Shown piece after piece: positions 37,216-46,709 of a stretch of 64,000 nucleotides of DNA (position 1 is the first letter of the stretch; the number at the start of each line of letters is the position of its first letter). Origin of the DNA: Adhaeribacter arboris (lineage in GTDB: Bacteria > Bacteroidota > Bacteroidia > Cytophagales > Hymenobacteraceae); NCBI RefSeq assembly GCF_003023845.1, contig NZ_PYFT01000001.1, positions 1,178,001 to 1,242,000 of the forward strand. Reading direction: 5' to 3'. The notes beneath the pieces are model-generated. The model was not told where the DNA came from. It did not search any database and saw only the letters and a program-made list of their open reading frames with translations. Both the position numbers and the translations under genes were made by a program.

Positions 37216-38964
37216 ATGAACAATTTAAGATTTGACGAGCTTCCGCTCTCGCCGGAAATGCAACGCGCTATTGCCGACATGGGCTTTGAAGAAGCATCCC
37301 CCATCCAAACCGAAGCGATTCCGGTTTTAATGCGCGGCCAGGACGTGATCGGCCAGGCGCAAACCGGAACCGGAAAAACCGCGGCTTTTGCCATTCCTAC
37401 CATCGAGAGCATCGATGAGCATGATAAAAGCGTGCAGGCCTTGATTTTGTGCCCAACTCGGGAACTGGCGATCCAGGTTTCCGAAGAAGTTAATAAACTA
37501 ATTAAATATAAGCGTAATATTAGCACGGTGCCCATTTATGGCGGCCAGGCTTACGACCGCCAATTGCGGGCTTTAAAGCAAGGAGTACAAATTGTTATTG
37601 GTACCCCCGGCCGGGTAATGGACCACATTGAACGCGGTACCTTGCAACTAGATAAAGTTAAAAAAATTATTCTGGACGAAGCCGACGAAATGCTGGACAT
37701 GGGTTTCCGGGAAGATATTGAATTTGTGTTAACCAAAATCCCCGCCGACCGCCAGACTATTTTCTTTTCGGCCACGATGAGTAAGCCCATTATGGAGCTT
37801 ACCAAAAAATACCAGACCAATCCGCAGATCGTAAAAGTGGTACACCAGACATTAACGGTAACCAACATTGAGCAGGTTTACTACGAAGTGCGCAACAACA
37901 TGAAAATGGATGTGCTTTCCCGGGTTCTGGACATGTATAATTTAAAATCAGTGCTGGTTTTCTGTAATACCAAGCGCATGGTGGATGAGTTAGTAGGTAA
38001 TTTACAAGCCCGCGGTTATTTTGCCGATGGCTTACACGGCGACATGAACCAGACGCAAAGGAGCAACGTAATGGCGAAATTTAAAGCCAGCACGCTGGAA
38101 ATATTAGTGGCTACCGACGTGGCGGCCCGTGGTATCGACGTGGAAGACTTGGAAGCGGTATTTAATTACGACTTACCGCAAGACGAAGAAGCCTACGTGC
38201 ACCGCATTGGCCGGACGGGCCGCGCCGGTAAATCGGGTAAAGCTTTCTCGTTTGTCTCGGGCCGGGATATTTATAAGTTAAAAGATATCATGCGTTTTAC
38301 CAACGCGAAGATTAAGTTGGCCAGCGTACCGAGCTACGAAGATGTAGCCGAGGTAAAAACCAACTTGTTCTTAAGCCAGGTAAAAGAAGTTATTCAGAAA
38401 GGTAATTTAACCAAGCACATTGCCCGGGTAGAGCGCTTATTAGCCGAAGATTTTACTTCTTTGGAAATTGCGGCGGCACTCATGAAAATGAGTATGCGCG
38501 AAGAAAAAGCCAAAGAAGTTTCCAAAGAACTCGATGGTCCGCGGGAGGGCATGAGCCGTTTGTTTGTTACCATTGGAAAGAAAGACCGCGTAAACCCGAA
38601 AGATATTGTCGAAATTATTTCGGATAACACCAGCTTGCCGGCCAGTAAAGTAGGCGATATTAGCTTGTACGATAAGTTTTCCTTTGTGGAAGTACCGAAA
38701 GAGTATACTTCCGAAATAGTAGATAAGCTAGGCCGCACCACTCTATTGGGCAAACCCGTTTCTTTTGAGAAGGCGCAAAAGAAAACCGCGGGTTCCGGTG
38801 AAGAACGGAGCGAAAGAGGTAACGACCGCGAAAAAGGACGGAGCGAACGTAGTAGCTATTCTGACCGCGGGAGTAGCCGCGGTGGTTTTACCGATCGGTC
38901 GGAGCGAGGTGGTTTTGGCTCCCGTTTTAGTAGTTCCGATAAAAAGAAAAAACGTAGCTATTAA
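37216..38964 (+). CDS. DEAD-box ATP-dependent RNA helicase (DeaD/DbpA-like)
   Basis: A 582-aa RNA helicase. It has a Q motif FEEASPIQTEAI, motif I AQTGTGKTAAFAIP, motif II LDEADEMLDMGF, motif III FSATM, and motif VI YVHRIGRTGRAG. After the helicase core, a DbpA-type RNA-binding domain lies at about residues 455-530 (MSRLFVTIGKKDRVNPKDIV). The last 60 residues are a Ser/Arg/Gly-rich tail. These tails bind RNA, and the enzyme likely aids ribosome assembly or mRNA unwinding in the cold. It has a long leader and a downstream terminator. Confidence 0.95.
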   Translation: MNNLRFDELPLSPEMQRAIADMGFEEASPIQTEAIPVLMRGQDVIGQAQTGTGKTAAFAIPTIESIDEHDKSVQALILCPTRELAIQVSEEVNKLIKYKRNISTVPIYGGQAYDRQLRALKQGVQIVIGTPGRVMDHIERGTLQLDKVKKIILDEADEMLDMGFREDIEFVLTKIPADRQTIFFSATMSKPIMELTKKYQTNPQIVKVVHQTLTVTNIEQVYYEVRNNMKMDVLSRVLDMYNLKSVLVFCNTKRMVDELVGNLQARGYFADGLHGDMNQTQRSNVMAKFKASTLEILVATDVAARGIDVEDLEAVFNYDLPQDEEAYVHRIGRTGRAGKSGKAFSFVSGRDIYKLKDIMRFTNAKIKLASVPSYEDVAEVKTNLFLSQVKEVIQKGNLTKHIARVERLLAEDFTSLEIAAALMKMSMREEKAKEVSKELDGPREGMSRLFVTIGKKDRVNPKDIVEIISDNTSLPASKVGDISLYDKFSFVEVPKEYTSEIVDKLGRTTLLGKPVSFEKAQKKTAGSGEERSERGNDREKGRSERSSYSDRGSSRGGFTDRSERGGFGSRFSSSDKKKKRSY

Positions 38965-39041
38965 TATCAGAAACTAAATTTTTGTTGCTCCTTATCAAGC
39001 AAGGAGATTTAAATAAATACCTGATCTTTAGCTATTAAATT

Positions 39042-39076
39042 AAAGGCTCATCTTGTTTAAGGATGAGCCTTTTTGA
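39042..39076. terminator. Terminator between the DEAD-box helicase and SMR genes
   Basis: An 11-bp stem, aaaggctcatc (39042-39052) with gatgagccttt (39062-39072), with a 9-nt loop and T-run. It sits between convergent genes and may act on both. Confidence 0.88.
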
Positions 39077-39127
39077 TTTCAGGAAAGTTTTTAAGTAAAT
39101 AATATTGGTAAAGAAAATGGACAAAGA

Positions 39128-39454
39128 TTAATGAGAAACTGCCTTCAAGCCTACTATGGAACCAATTAAAGTAGTTATAAAAATTATTCTCCAGAATTCG
39201 GCGGGCTCTTTAAAGAATAAAATGCCAATTATGGCCGTTCCAACCGCACCAATTCCCGTCCAGACAGCGTAAGCCGTTCCCATGGGTAAGGTGAGGGTGG
39301 CCCGGTACAAAAAGTACATGCTTAAAGTCATGGAAACAAAGAAACCACTTATCCAGGCGTAATAGTAAATACCGGAAGCTTCTTTTGCTTTGGTTAAACA
39401 GGTAGTAAATCCAATTTCCAACAAACCTGCTACAATTAAAAGGAACCAAGCCAT
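39128..39454 (-). CDS. SMR-family transporter (SugE/Gdx-like)
   Basis: A 108-aa small multidrug resistance protein with four transmembrane helices. The essential glutamate is E13 in VAGLLEIGFTTCLTKAKEA. Helix 3 has GTAYAVWTGIGAVGTAIIGI, typical of the family. The GLLE start is closer to SugE/Gdx (guanidinium exporters) than to EmrE, but substrate specificity cannot be read safely from the sequence. It works as a proton-coupled antiparallel dimer. It is single, unlike paired SMR operons. No recognisable guanidine riboswitch is seen upstream. Confidence 0.9.
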   Translation of the reverse strand: MAWFLLIVAGLLEIGFTTCLTKAKEASGIYYYAWISGFFVSMTLSMYFLYRATLTLPMGTAYAVWTGIGAVGTAIIGILFFKEPAEFWRIIFITTLIGSIVGLKAVSH

Positions 39455-39790
39455 TTGGTAAGAAGTATTCTATTTTAAAAATTTTTCATTAACTGGTGTA
39501 AACACCTGCCCGCACGTTTGCCGATTTGTTTACTTTGTTAATAATAATGGGCATTACGACATCAAAAAACCAAAGTTAGAAATTTGTACCGTTTGGAGCT
39601 AATTGTTCTAACTTCGAATTCTTTAACTTCTAAAGTAATCTAGGTTTTAGTATATTATTTTTCTCCATTCAATTACAATAAAAATGAAACGCGACTCTTA
39701 AATAAGTGGTTGATTAACAAAATAAAAGCAGGTTTCAACCAGAATAAATAAGGTTAAAACCTGCTAAATGGATTCAAAAACCAGGATGGG
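39455..39790. other. Intergenic region between SMR and desaturase genes
   Basis: About 340 bp without a gene. It contains the promoter region of the SMR gene (minus strand) and the terminator hairpin of the desaturase gene at 39727-39765. Otherwise I see nothing. Confidence 0.5.
39727..39765 (-). terminator. Terminator of the desaturase gene
   Basis: agcaggttt (39727-39735) pairs with aaacctgct (39757-39765), extended inward by aacc/ggtt. It lies about 25 bp beyond the minus-strand desaturase stop. Confidence 0.65.
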
Positions 39791-40909
39791 TTAGATTTTT
39801 CCTGTTTTTAAATCGTTGATTTGGTAATACGCTTCCCAGCCAAACTTTTTCAGCATCCGGTAGTGCGATTTTAATGCTGCGCTAAAAGAAGGGCTTTCCA
39901 GATAAGGTAAATCAAATTCTAAAGCGGTTTGTTTAACAATGGAAGCTATTTTCGGATAATGAATATGGCAGACTTTTGGGAAAAGATGATGCTCAATTTG
40001 CCGGTTTAATCCGCCTAAAAAGAAACTGGCCATTTTACTATTCGTGGCAAAATTTGCCGTAGTGCGCATCTGGTGATCCGCCCAGGCTTCCTCTATATTT
40101 CCCTGCTCGTTTGGTAATGGATAATCCGTTCCTTCTACTACGTGGGCTAACTGAAAAACCAAGCCCATGGTTAAGCCTTCGGCTAAGTGCAGACAGATAA
40201 ACCCAATTACAAATTGCCACCAGGTAATATCTAAAACCAGGAGCGGCAGGGCTATGAACCAGAAATAATAGATGGCTTTGTAAAAGAACAAATTAAAATA
40301 TTCGCGTTTAGGGTGGTTAACGTTACTGTGTTCTCCGATTTTTTTCTGAAAAAACTTCACGTAATCTTTACGAAGTACCCAGGAAAGAGAAGCTAAACTA
40401 TAAACGCCAAAAGCATAGAAATGCTGGAAACGCTGAATTTTAGTAACTTTTCTCTCTTCCGAAATCCGGATTAAGCCGGGTGCAACTTCAATATCTTCGT
40501 CGTGACCCGGAATGTTCGTGTACGTATGGTGGACTACATTATGCGTAATACTCCAGACATAAGGACTTGCTCCAATAAGATTAAATAAAAAACTGAATAT
40601 TTTATTTATTTTTTGATTTGCAGAAAAGGCGCCGTGAATAGCGTCGTGGCAAACATTAAACCCAATAAAAGCACAAAATACGCCGAGTAATAGCGCTAAG
40701 CCAAACATAGTCCAGATAGGAAACATATTGGAAATAATTAGCAGATACAGAGCCAGAAAGCCGGACAGGTAAAATATAGTTTTCACCCACATGGCTTTGT
40801 TCGCAAATTTAGAAGTGGTGTTTTCTTTTAAGTAATTTTCTACCCGTTGGCGGGTAGTGGCAAAAAATGTTGATTTGTTCGCGTTGGTGAACTTGATCTT
40901 TGTTGACAT
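39791..40909 (-). CDS. Membrane fatty acid desaturase
   Basis: A 372-aa membrane-bound di-iron desaturase. Histidine boxes are HDAIH (H88-H92), HNVVHH (H123-H128), and QIEHHLFP near residue 317; the Q-x2-HH form of the third box is typical of front-end desaturases (delta-5/6 type). Four hydrophobic segments flank the boxes. The enzyme introduces double bonds into membrane lipid acyl chains, often upon cooling. I chose the ATG at 40909, seven codons inside the longest frame, because MSTKIKF begins the conserved N-terminus. Confidence 0.93.
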   Translation of the reverse strand: MSTKIKFTNANKSTFFATTRQRVENYLKENTTSKFANKAMWVKTIFYLSGFLALYLLIISNMFPIWTMFGLALLLGVFCAFIGFNVCHDAIHGAFSANQKINKIFSFLFNLIGASPYVWSITHNVVHHTYTNIPGHDEDIEVAPGLIRISEERKVTKIQRFQHFYAFGVYSLASLSWVLRKDYVKFFQKKIGEHSNVNHPKREYFNLFFYKAIYYFWFIALPLLVLDITWWQFVIGFICLHLAEGLTMGLVFQLAHVVEGTDYPLPNEQGNIEEAWADHQMRTTANFATNSKMASFFLGGLNRQIEHHLFPKVCHIHYPKIASIVKQTALEFDLPYLESPSFSAALKSHYRMLKKFGWEAYYQINDLKTGKI

Positions 40910-41109
40910 AAATAATAGTTGGAGAATCAAAATAAAAAAATATAATGCCGGTAAGGCATTACCTTAATGGAAGAAGTAATGTGTTATAAAATGCAGAATA
41001 ACGGATGTGTGTTTAGGCAAAATTCTCCTGATTAACCTTTAAATGAAGGTCAATTAATAAGAAGAATTAGTTTAAATAAATAAGTTTCTTAGAGGATAGA
41101 TAAGAGTAT

Positions 41110-42651
41110 TTAGACGATTAAAGAGGCGGAGGTTTTATGCAAATAAGCATTCTGGTTGTGATGGATTGCTCCTTTTGGTAGCCATTGCCACCATATGCCT
41201 AAATCTTTTTTGATTATATTCGTATAAAATTCCGGTAACTGCTGCGATTCACCTTCAAAGTATTGCCGGAACATCCGGTCTTCTACTAATCTTTTGCGTA
41301 CTTCCCGGTAAAACCGCAAACGACCATGTCCTTCCGAAGAAACTGCCCGCATAAAATTCATCCACTTGGCGGCCCGGCTCGGACCATATTTAAAGCGCCG
41401 GTAAATGGCTTTATTGGAGAAAGTATAGGCCGTTAAATCAATCACCTTATCGTAAAAATCCAACCATTCGTAATTTTGCGGCTTCACATTCATGGCCAGA
41501 TGATTATTAAGAAAGTGAAAAGGAAAAGCCAATACCCGGCCCTTGCGCTGGTAATCTAAATTAAGAGGAGCCGCTTCGCCGAAGGCACTCAACAGAGAAT
41601 AACCCGGGAAAGCAGCCGGCGATAAATCCACAAAACGTTTGGTGAGTTCAAAAGGCTCCTCGCCAGAATCGCTATCTAAACCTAAAACAAAGTTAGTTTG
41701 TACGTAAGGCACATACCGGAACATCATATTTACGTGTTCCGAAATCCGGTTTACCTTATCTTCTCCCGCAAGTTTATTTGTCCGCGATTTATTTCCTAGT
41801 TCGTACCAAGATTCAATACCCGGTAACAAAGCATCAAAACCATTTCGCTCCATCACCTGCAAATGTTCTTCGCTTAGAATGGAAAGACTACTTTCTGCTA
41901 TAAAACGGAAGCTTTTTAGGGGAGCCGCGGTGGCAATGGCTTCCATGTTATCTTCAAAGCGTACGCCAAAGTTAGGATCATGCCAACCCACGTAGGGTCT
42001 TTTAAATTTAGTTAATAAAAAACGCAAATCTTCTTTAATAACTTCAAAATTCATGGGCTGATACGGCACCGAAGCATCAATGCAGAAAGAACAGGTATAA
42101 GGGCAACCTACGCTGCCAATCATAGGCACCATTTGCAGAAAAGGCGCTTTTTTAAGAGTGGGCTCAATAAACTTCCAGCGCTCCTTTACTCCCGGTAAGT
42201 GAGCCGGTTGCCGGCCGGCCGAAAGATGTTTGCCTACAGGACGCTGCGGCGCACAATCTTCTAATACTTCAACAATGGTAGATTGGTGCGTAAAACCCAA
42301 TACATAATCAAAATATTTCACCGCATCATCCGGATAGCACCGGGCATGCGGGCCACCTAATACCGTTACCGCGCCTTGGCTCCGGAAATAATTACTAAGT
42401 GCATAAGCCAGTAAAGCTGCTTGGGTAAAAGAGCAGAGAAAAACCAGATCCAAGCCTTTCGGTAATTCCTTGCGCAAATCTTCCAGGCCGGTATAACACA
42501 TTAAAGTTACTTCATGTCCCTGTTGTTCGCACCAGGTCGCCACCACTTGGGGCATAATACTCGCGAGGTTAGCATGCATCGTTCGGGCCCATAAAGTATT
42601 GGTAGGCCCTTTGCTTACCAGATCAATAACTCCAATTTTTAATTTTGTCAT
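41110..42651 (-). CDS. B12-binding-domain radical SAM protein
   Basis: A 513-aa class B radical SAM protein. The N-terminal 150 residues form a cobalamin-binding-like Rossmann domain (LGGPHARCYPDDAVKYFDYV). The radical SAM cluster motif is C183-x3-C187-x2-C190 in GCPYTCSFC. A C-terminal domain of about 200 residues with many aromatic and basic residues follows. The family methylates or cyclises unactivated carbons in cofactor, lipid or natural-product pathways (BchE and HpnP are examples). No pathway genes are beside it, so the substrate is unknown. It is next to the desaturase gene on the same strand, 200 bp apart, which hints at lipid modification but proves nothing. Confidence 0.9.
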   Translation of the reverse strand: MTKLKIGVIDLVSKGPTNTLWARTMHANLASIMPQVVATWCEQQGHEVTLMCYTGLEDLRKELPKGLDLVFLCSFTQAALLAYALSNYFRSQGAVTVLGGPHARCYPDDAVKYFDYVLGFTHQSTIVEVLEDCAPQRPVGKHLSAGRQPAHLPGVKERWKFIEPTLKKAPFLQMVPMIGSVGCPYTCSFCIDASVPYQPMNFEVIKEDLRFLLTKFKRPYVGWHDPNFGVRFEDNMEAIATAAPLKSFRFIAESSLSILSEEHLQVMERNGFDALLPGIESWYELGNKSRTNKLAGEDKVNRISEHVNMMFRYVPYVQTNFVLGLDSDSGEEPFELTKRFVDLSPAAFPGYSLLSAFGEAAPLNLDYQRKGRVLAFPFHFLNNHLAMNVKPQNYEWLDFYDKVIDLTAYTFSNKAIYRRFKYGPSRAAKWMNFMRAVSSEGHGRLRFYREVRKRLVEDRMFRQYFEGESQQLPEFYTNIIKKDLGIWWQWLPKGAIHHNQNAYLHKTSASLIV

Positions 42652-43480
42652 TTTTTTATATCTAATGATTCTGGTTTCTTAAGGTAATATAAAGCACGTA
42701 AGCCCGCCTACAAGGAGTGCAACTTTCGTTTACCATTCAGGAAACTATAAAAGAATCCTGAACGGAAGAATAAGTAAGTTTTAGGGATTGATTTAATTCT
42801 TAGAATTAGAATAGAATAGGGGTATGAGGTAACCAATTACCCAATATTTTAAAAAGAGCTAATTCTCTGCGGAAAAAGCTTTCATTTAATTAAGTTATAT
42901 TACCTCTTATGCTTAGCCATAAAGGAACAACCTTTTTGTAATCGGCAAGAGCCTTATTTATATTTTTTCCTGACTGAAGAGACAAAAGGAAGAAAGAAAA
43001 TTTATAATAAGTGAATATTATAGGTAAGGACATAACATATTAGTTGAGTGATTTAACAAAGCGTAATACATAGAAAGAAATATATTACTGCAACTAATAT
43101 GCAGAAGTAGCAGGCTCAGAAGATCAATGTATAACTTCTTAAACTTAAAATATAGGTCTTTTTATAAGAGGAAAAACAAATAATAGTTTAACCTTTTAAT
43201 AAGTGCGAAAAATTAGATTTTAATAATTTTAATTTTTTAATGCTGTTAATATTAGGATTATATTTTAGATAACAAAAAAATTCAGATTTTAGTTGTGAAA
43301 CGGTACGTATTTAATCTTACGTATTATATCCAAAATATATTGTAATTTTTGCTTAATGTTTACGAAAAAGGCAGGAAAATCATTTTTTAACCTGCAAAAT
43401 CTTGCACAACAATGCTTTTAAAAATAAAAAGCCTACTCTTTATGGTAGAATAGGCTTTTTATCAGGTACAAAATAAATAT
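42652..43480. other. Long AT-rich intergenic region upstream of the radical SAM gene
   Basis: About 830 bp of AT-rich DNA with no credible gene on either strand. It includes a TTTAATCTTACGTATTAT-type stretch and the terminator of the downstream Gfo/Idh/MocA gene near 43426-43460. It must hold the promoter of the radical SAM gene. I see no tRNA-like, riboswitch-like or repeat structure I can name. Confidence 0.5.
43426..43460 (-). terminator. Terminator of the Gfo/Idh/MocA gene
   Basis: aaaaagcctactct (43426-43439) pairs with agaataggcttttt (43447-43460); the only mismatch becomes a U-G pair in a minus-strand transcript. It lies about 20 bp beyond the stop of the minus-strand gene. Confidence 0.85.
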
Positions 43481-44629
43481 TTAAACTTGCACCCAGGCTT
43501 GTTTTTTATTACTCTCAATAATTTTGTCGCACAATATTAATTCCCGTAAACCATCGGCGAAAATTGGGTAAGTAGGTTCCGCCGGTTGTTTGCCTTCGCG
43601 CACGGCCGCGTACACTTCTTTAAATAATTGCTTGGAAGTATCCGGAAAACCTTCGTTGTGGCCACCGGGGAAAGAAATTAAGGCGGCACTTTCTTTGTGT
43701 ACCAGTGCCGGGTCGCGCATCAGCATTTCGTTAGCTGTGTCGCGTTTGCCAATCCATAAATTATTAGGCGACTCAGAAACCCAGGATACCGTTTGGTTAG
43801 AACCGGAAATTTCCAAACTGAGGCGGTTTTTCCGGCCGGCCGAAACCTGGCTTACTGTTACTACTCCTTTGCTGCCATCGTTAAACCGAATCATGACAGT
43901 AGCATAATCTTCGGTGTTAATCGGCACTTCCTGGTAATCTTCGGGTTGCAGTATTTTGCCGGAATACGTTTCAATGGGCTTAGTTGGCTTTTTCCGGTTA
44001 GGGTGTACGGTCGAAAAATCGGCCATAACCGCCGTAATCTCTAAACCGGTAATATATTCAATTAAATCAATCAGGTGGGACCCAATATCGGCAATGGCCC
44101 GCGATTCGCCGGATTTATCGGGCTCTAAACGCCAGTTGTAATCGGTAGCGTAGAACAGCCAGTCTTGCAGGTAAGATCCTATTACCGAATGCACGTTACC
44201 CAATTCGCCTTTAACCCGCATCGCCCGCATGTGCCGGATTAACGGATAATACCGAAGATTAAAGTGGATGGCATTTACTAAACCCGTTTTTGCGGCTAAC
44301 GCCACTAATTCTTCGGCTTCGGCCACGGTATTTGCCAAAGGCTTTTCGCAGACGACGTGTTTGCCAGCCAGCAAGGCAGCTTTGGCCATCGGGTAATGTA
44401 AAAAATTGGGGGTACAAATGTGCACTACTGCTATATCCGGATCGGCCAGCATCGCATCGAAGTTACCATACGATTTCTCAATGCCTAAGCTGTCGGCTTT
44501 CGTACGAGCATATTCTTCGCTGAAATCATTAATGGCGATTACTTCAATATCCGGCTGACGACGGAGCGCTTCGATGTGGGCGGGACCAATAAAACCTAAA
44601 CCCGCTACACCTACTTTTATTTTTTTCAT
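43481..44629 (-). CDS. Gfo/Idh/MocA family NAD(P)-dependent oxidoreductase
   Basis: A 382-aa sugar-type oxidoreductase. The Rossmann motif is VGVAGLGFIGPAHIEALRR at the N-terminus, and CEKPLANTVAEAEEL holds the catalytic lysine of the family. The C-terminal beta-sheet domain has GVVTVSQVSAGRKNRLSLE. These enzymes oxidise or reduce cyclic polyols or sugars; the substrate is not identifiable. It has no sugar transporter or lyase neighbours. A terminator follows. Confidence 0.93.
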   Translation of the reverse strand: MKKIKVGVAGLGFIGPAHIEALRRQPDIEVIAINDFSEEYARTKADSLGIEKSYGNFDAMLADPDIAVVHICTPNFLHYPMAKAALLAGKHVVCEKPLANTVAEAEELVALAAKTGLVNAIHFNLRYYPLIRHMRAMRVKGELGNVHSVIGSYLQDWLFYATDYNWRLEPDKSGESRAIADIGSHLIDLIEYITGLEITAVMADFSTVHPNRKKPTKPIETYSGKILQPEDYQEVPINTEDYATVMIRFNDGSKGVVTVSQVSAGRKNRLSLEISGSNQTVSWVSESPNNLWIGKRDTANEMLMRDPALVHKESAALISFPGGHNEGFPDTSKQLFKEVYAAVREGKQPAEPTYPIFADGLRELILCDKIIESNKKQAWVQV

Positions 44630-44792
44630 AATTATTTAGATTGAGAGATGGTACGAACCGCCAAATATATTCTTTTCATCTGAATGGATACAAAAATTTT
44701 ACGGTTGATTACAAAATTTTTAATTGCCAAACCCAGGAAGAAAGCACTCATTCCTTTTAATATGATTTTTTACCAAGAAAGCTGATTAAAAG

Positions 44793-44828
44793 AAAAGGCA
44801 GAAGCCGGAACCAGCTTCTGCCTTTTTT
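44793..44828 (-). terminator. Terminator of the DUF2383 gene
   Basis: A perfect 13-bp stem, aaaaggcagaagc (44793-44805) with gcttctgcctttt (44814-44826), is followed on the plus strand by T residues and preceded by A residues. It lies about 40 bp beyond the minus-strand stop. Confidence 0.88.
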
Positions 44829-44867
44829 AATTCTACCGGCTAAGCCGGTAAAACTTGAATTTTTCTA

Positions 44868-45311
44868 CTACGCTGAGTCGCGCAGGGATCGAATATGATC
44901 GTGGGCTTCTTTTACCAGTTGGTATTGTTTTTCCACTATCGCTTTAAGTTCGTGCGGTAAATCGGCTTTCAGGGCTTTTTCGTAAGCGGATACGGCGTAA
45001 TCTTCCCCACGCTCACATTCCGACAAAATTCGTTTGCGATCCCGGGCCACAATGGCGGAAGATAAATCCAGCCAAGCTCGGTGAACGGTACCTTCTACGG
45101 AGCCGCTTTCGTTATCGGTTTTGCCCATGCGGTGCAGTTGGTCTTGCAGTTCCGTAATCATGCTGTCGCGTTGCACCGCATATTGCCGGAATAAACCTTT
45201 CAAATCTTCTTCGTGCACATCGTGCGAAGCAGTCCGGTAGCCTTTCTCGCCATCTTTGGCGCGTTCTATCAGGTGGTGCACCACCGAAACAATTTCTTTT
45301 TCTTTGTCCAT
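44868..45311 (-). CDS. PA2169/DUF2383-family four-helix-bundle protein
   Basis: A 147-aa helical, ferritin-like protein of the PA2169 type. Two pairs of helices show spaced E/H residues (KGYRTASHDVHEEDLKGLFR; ILSECERGEDYAVSAYEKAL) and a C-terminal helix with EAHDHIRSL. Members are stress-associated, and their biochemical role is unsettled. It is a single-gene unit with a strong terminator. Confidence 0.87.
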   Translation of the reverse strand: MDKEKEIVSVVHHLIERAKDGEKGYRTASHDVHEEDLKGLFRQYAVQRDSMITELQDQLHRMGKTDNESGSVEGTVHRAWLDLSSAIVARDRKRILSECERGEDYAVSAYEKALKADLPHELKAIVEKQYQLVKEAHDHIRSLRDSA

Positions 45312-45440
45312 AGTTTATTTTGTTAGTACCAGGTAGAGTTTAATTTATTTTACTCTCTATAAACTGCCTTGACAAACAAAATGTTACCAGAAAAAGAGTA
45401 TTCCCGCGAAATCGGGTGAAAAGGTGTAAAGCAGGGAAGT

Positions 45441-46682
45441 TTACAAGTTGGCCATGGCCTTACCGGCTACGTAAGCCGTCGTCCAGGCGGCCTGGAAGTT
45501 AAACCCGCCGGTAACACCGTCCACATCTAACACTTCGCCGGCGAAAAACAAACCCGGAATCTTTTTACTCTGCATGGTTTTAGCATCCATTTCGCTCAAG
45601 TCCAATCCGCCACAGGTTACAAATTCTTCTTTAAAAGTAGTTTTACCCTGTACTGCAAAGGGAGCCCGTAGTAGGTACTCCAGCAATTTATTTTGATTTT
45701 TAGCCGGTAACTCGGCCCATTTAACTTGTTCGTTAATTTGGACTAATTGAATCAAGGCTTTCCAAAGGCGGTGGGGTAAGTTAAAAAGCGGGTGCGCGGC
45801 TACGGTTCGGCGAGGAAATTCGTGCCGGTACCGCAAAAGAAAAGTGCGCAGCGTTTCTTCGGTGTGTTCGGGAACCCAATTAATTAAAATTGTAAAATGG
45901 TATTGTAACTGTTGTAAAATGCGGGCTCCCCAGGCCGAAAGTTTTAATACGGCCGGTCCGCTAAAACCCCAGTGCGTAATAAGTAACGGACCTTCGTTTT
46001 CCAGATTTTGTCCCGCAATTTTCACCCTGGCTTTCGGTACCGATACACCGGCTAACTCTTTTAAAGGCGAGGTGGGCACGTTAAAGGTAAACAAGGAGGG
46101 TACCGGTTCCTGAATAGTTAAACCTAAGTAACGTAGCCACTGATAATTTTCAGATTTTGGAGCGCCCCCCGAAGTAATCAGCACTTTATGCGCCAGAAGC
46201 GTATTCCCATTCGATAATTGTAACTCAAACTCAGGTTGTAAATTAGTGTTAAGAGGAATTATTTTTTCTGCCCCTAAGCTTGTTTCTACTTTAACTCTTG
46301 CTTGGTTTGCCGCCCGCAGTAGGCAGTTCACAATAGTAGCAGAATCATTTGTATCCGGAAACATTCGTCCATCGGCTTCGGTGTGCAAACAAACTCCATG
46401 CTTTTGAAACCAGGCCACCGTTTCGGTAGCGCCAAATTCTTTAAAAGCTGCTTTCAAAAATTTACCTCCGCGCGGGTAAAACTGAATGAACTGATTCGGG
46501 TTAAAACAATGATGCGTGACATTACACCGGCCACCGCCGGAGATTCGCACTTTAGCAAGCAGCTTATTGGTTTTTTCGAGTAGAATTACTTTCGCGGCTG
46601 GGTTATTTTCAGCACAGGCAATGGCGCCAAAAAAGCCAGCGGCTCCACCTCCCACTACCACAATCGTTTCTGTTTTAAGCAC
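45441..46682 (-). CDS. HI0933/YhiN-family FAD-dependent oxidoreductase
   Basis: A 413-aa flavoprotein. The N-terminus has the dinucleotide motif VVVGGGAAGFFGAIACAE and the family signature GGRCNVTHHCFN. The C-terminus has GLFFAGEVLDVDGVTGGFNF, which binds FAD. The family (BaiN/YhiN-like) includes ene-reductase-like and aminoacetone oxidase-like annotations; the substrate is not certain. It ends 27 bp downstream of the start of the SDR gene, so they are probably co-transcribed on the minus strand. Confidence 0.9.
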   Translation of the reverse strand: MLKTETIVVVGGGAAGFFGAIACAENNPAAKVILLEKTNKLLAKVRISGGGRCNVTHHCFNPNQFIQFYPRGGKFLKAAFKEFGATETVAWFQKHGVCLHTEADGRMFPDTNDSATIVNCLLRAANQARVKVETSLGAEKIIPLNTNLQPEFELQLSNGNTLLAHKVLITSGGAPKSENYQWLRYLGLTIQEPVPSLFTFNVPTSPLKELAGVSVPKARVKIAGQNLENEGPLLITHWGFSGPAVLKLSAWGARILQQLQYHFTILINWVPEHTEETLRTFLLRYRHEFPRRTVAAHPLFNLPHRLWKALIQLVQINEQVKWAELPAKNQNKLLEYLLRAPFAVQGKTTFKEEFVTCGGLDLSEMDAKTMQSKKIPGLFFAGEVLDVDGVTGGFNFQAAWTTAYVAGKAMANL

Positions 46683-46709
46683 TATTCAGGGACAAAATTT
46701 TAATTTTTG

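Noticed and set aside
42652-43480. Possible hidden gene or riboswitch in the 830-bp gap
   Set aside because: No open frame, conserved motif or strong structure was found apart from the terminator.
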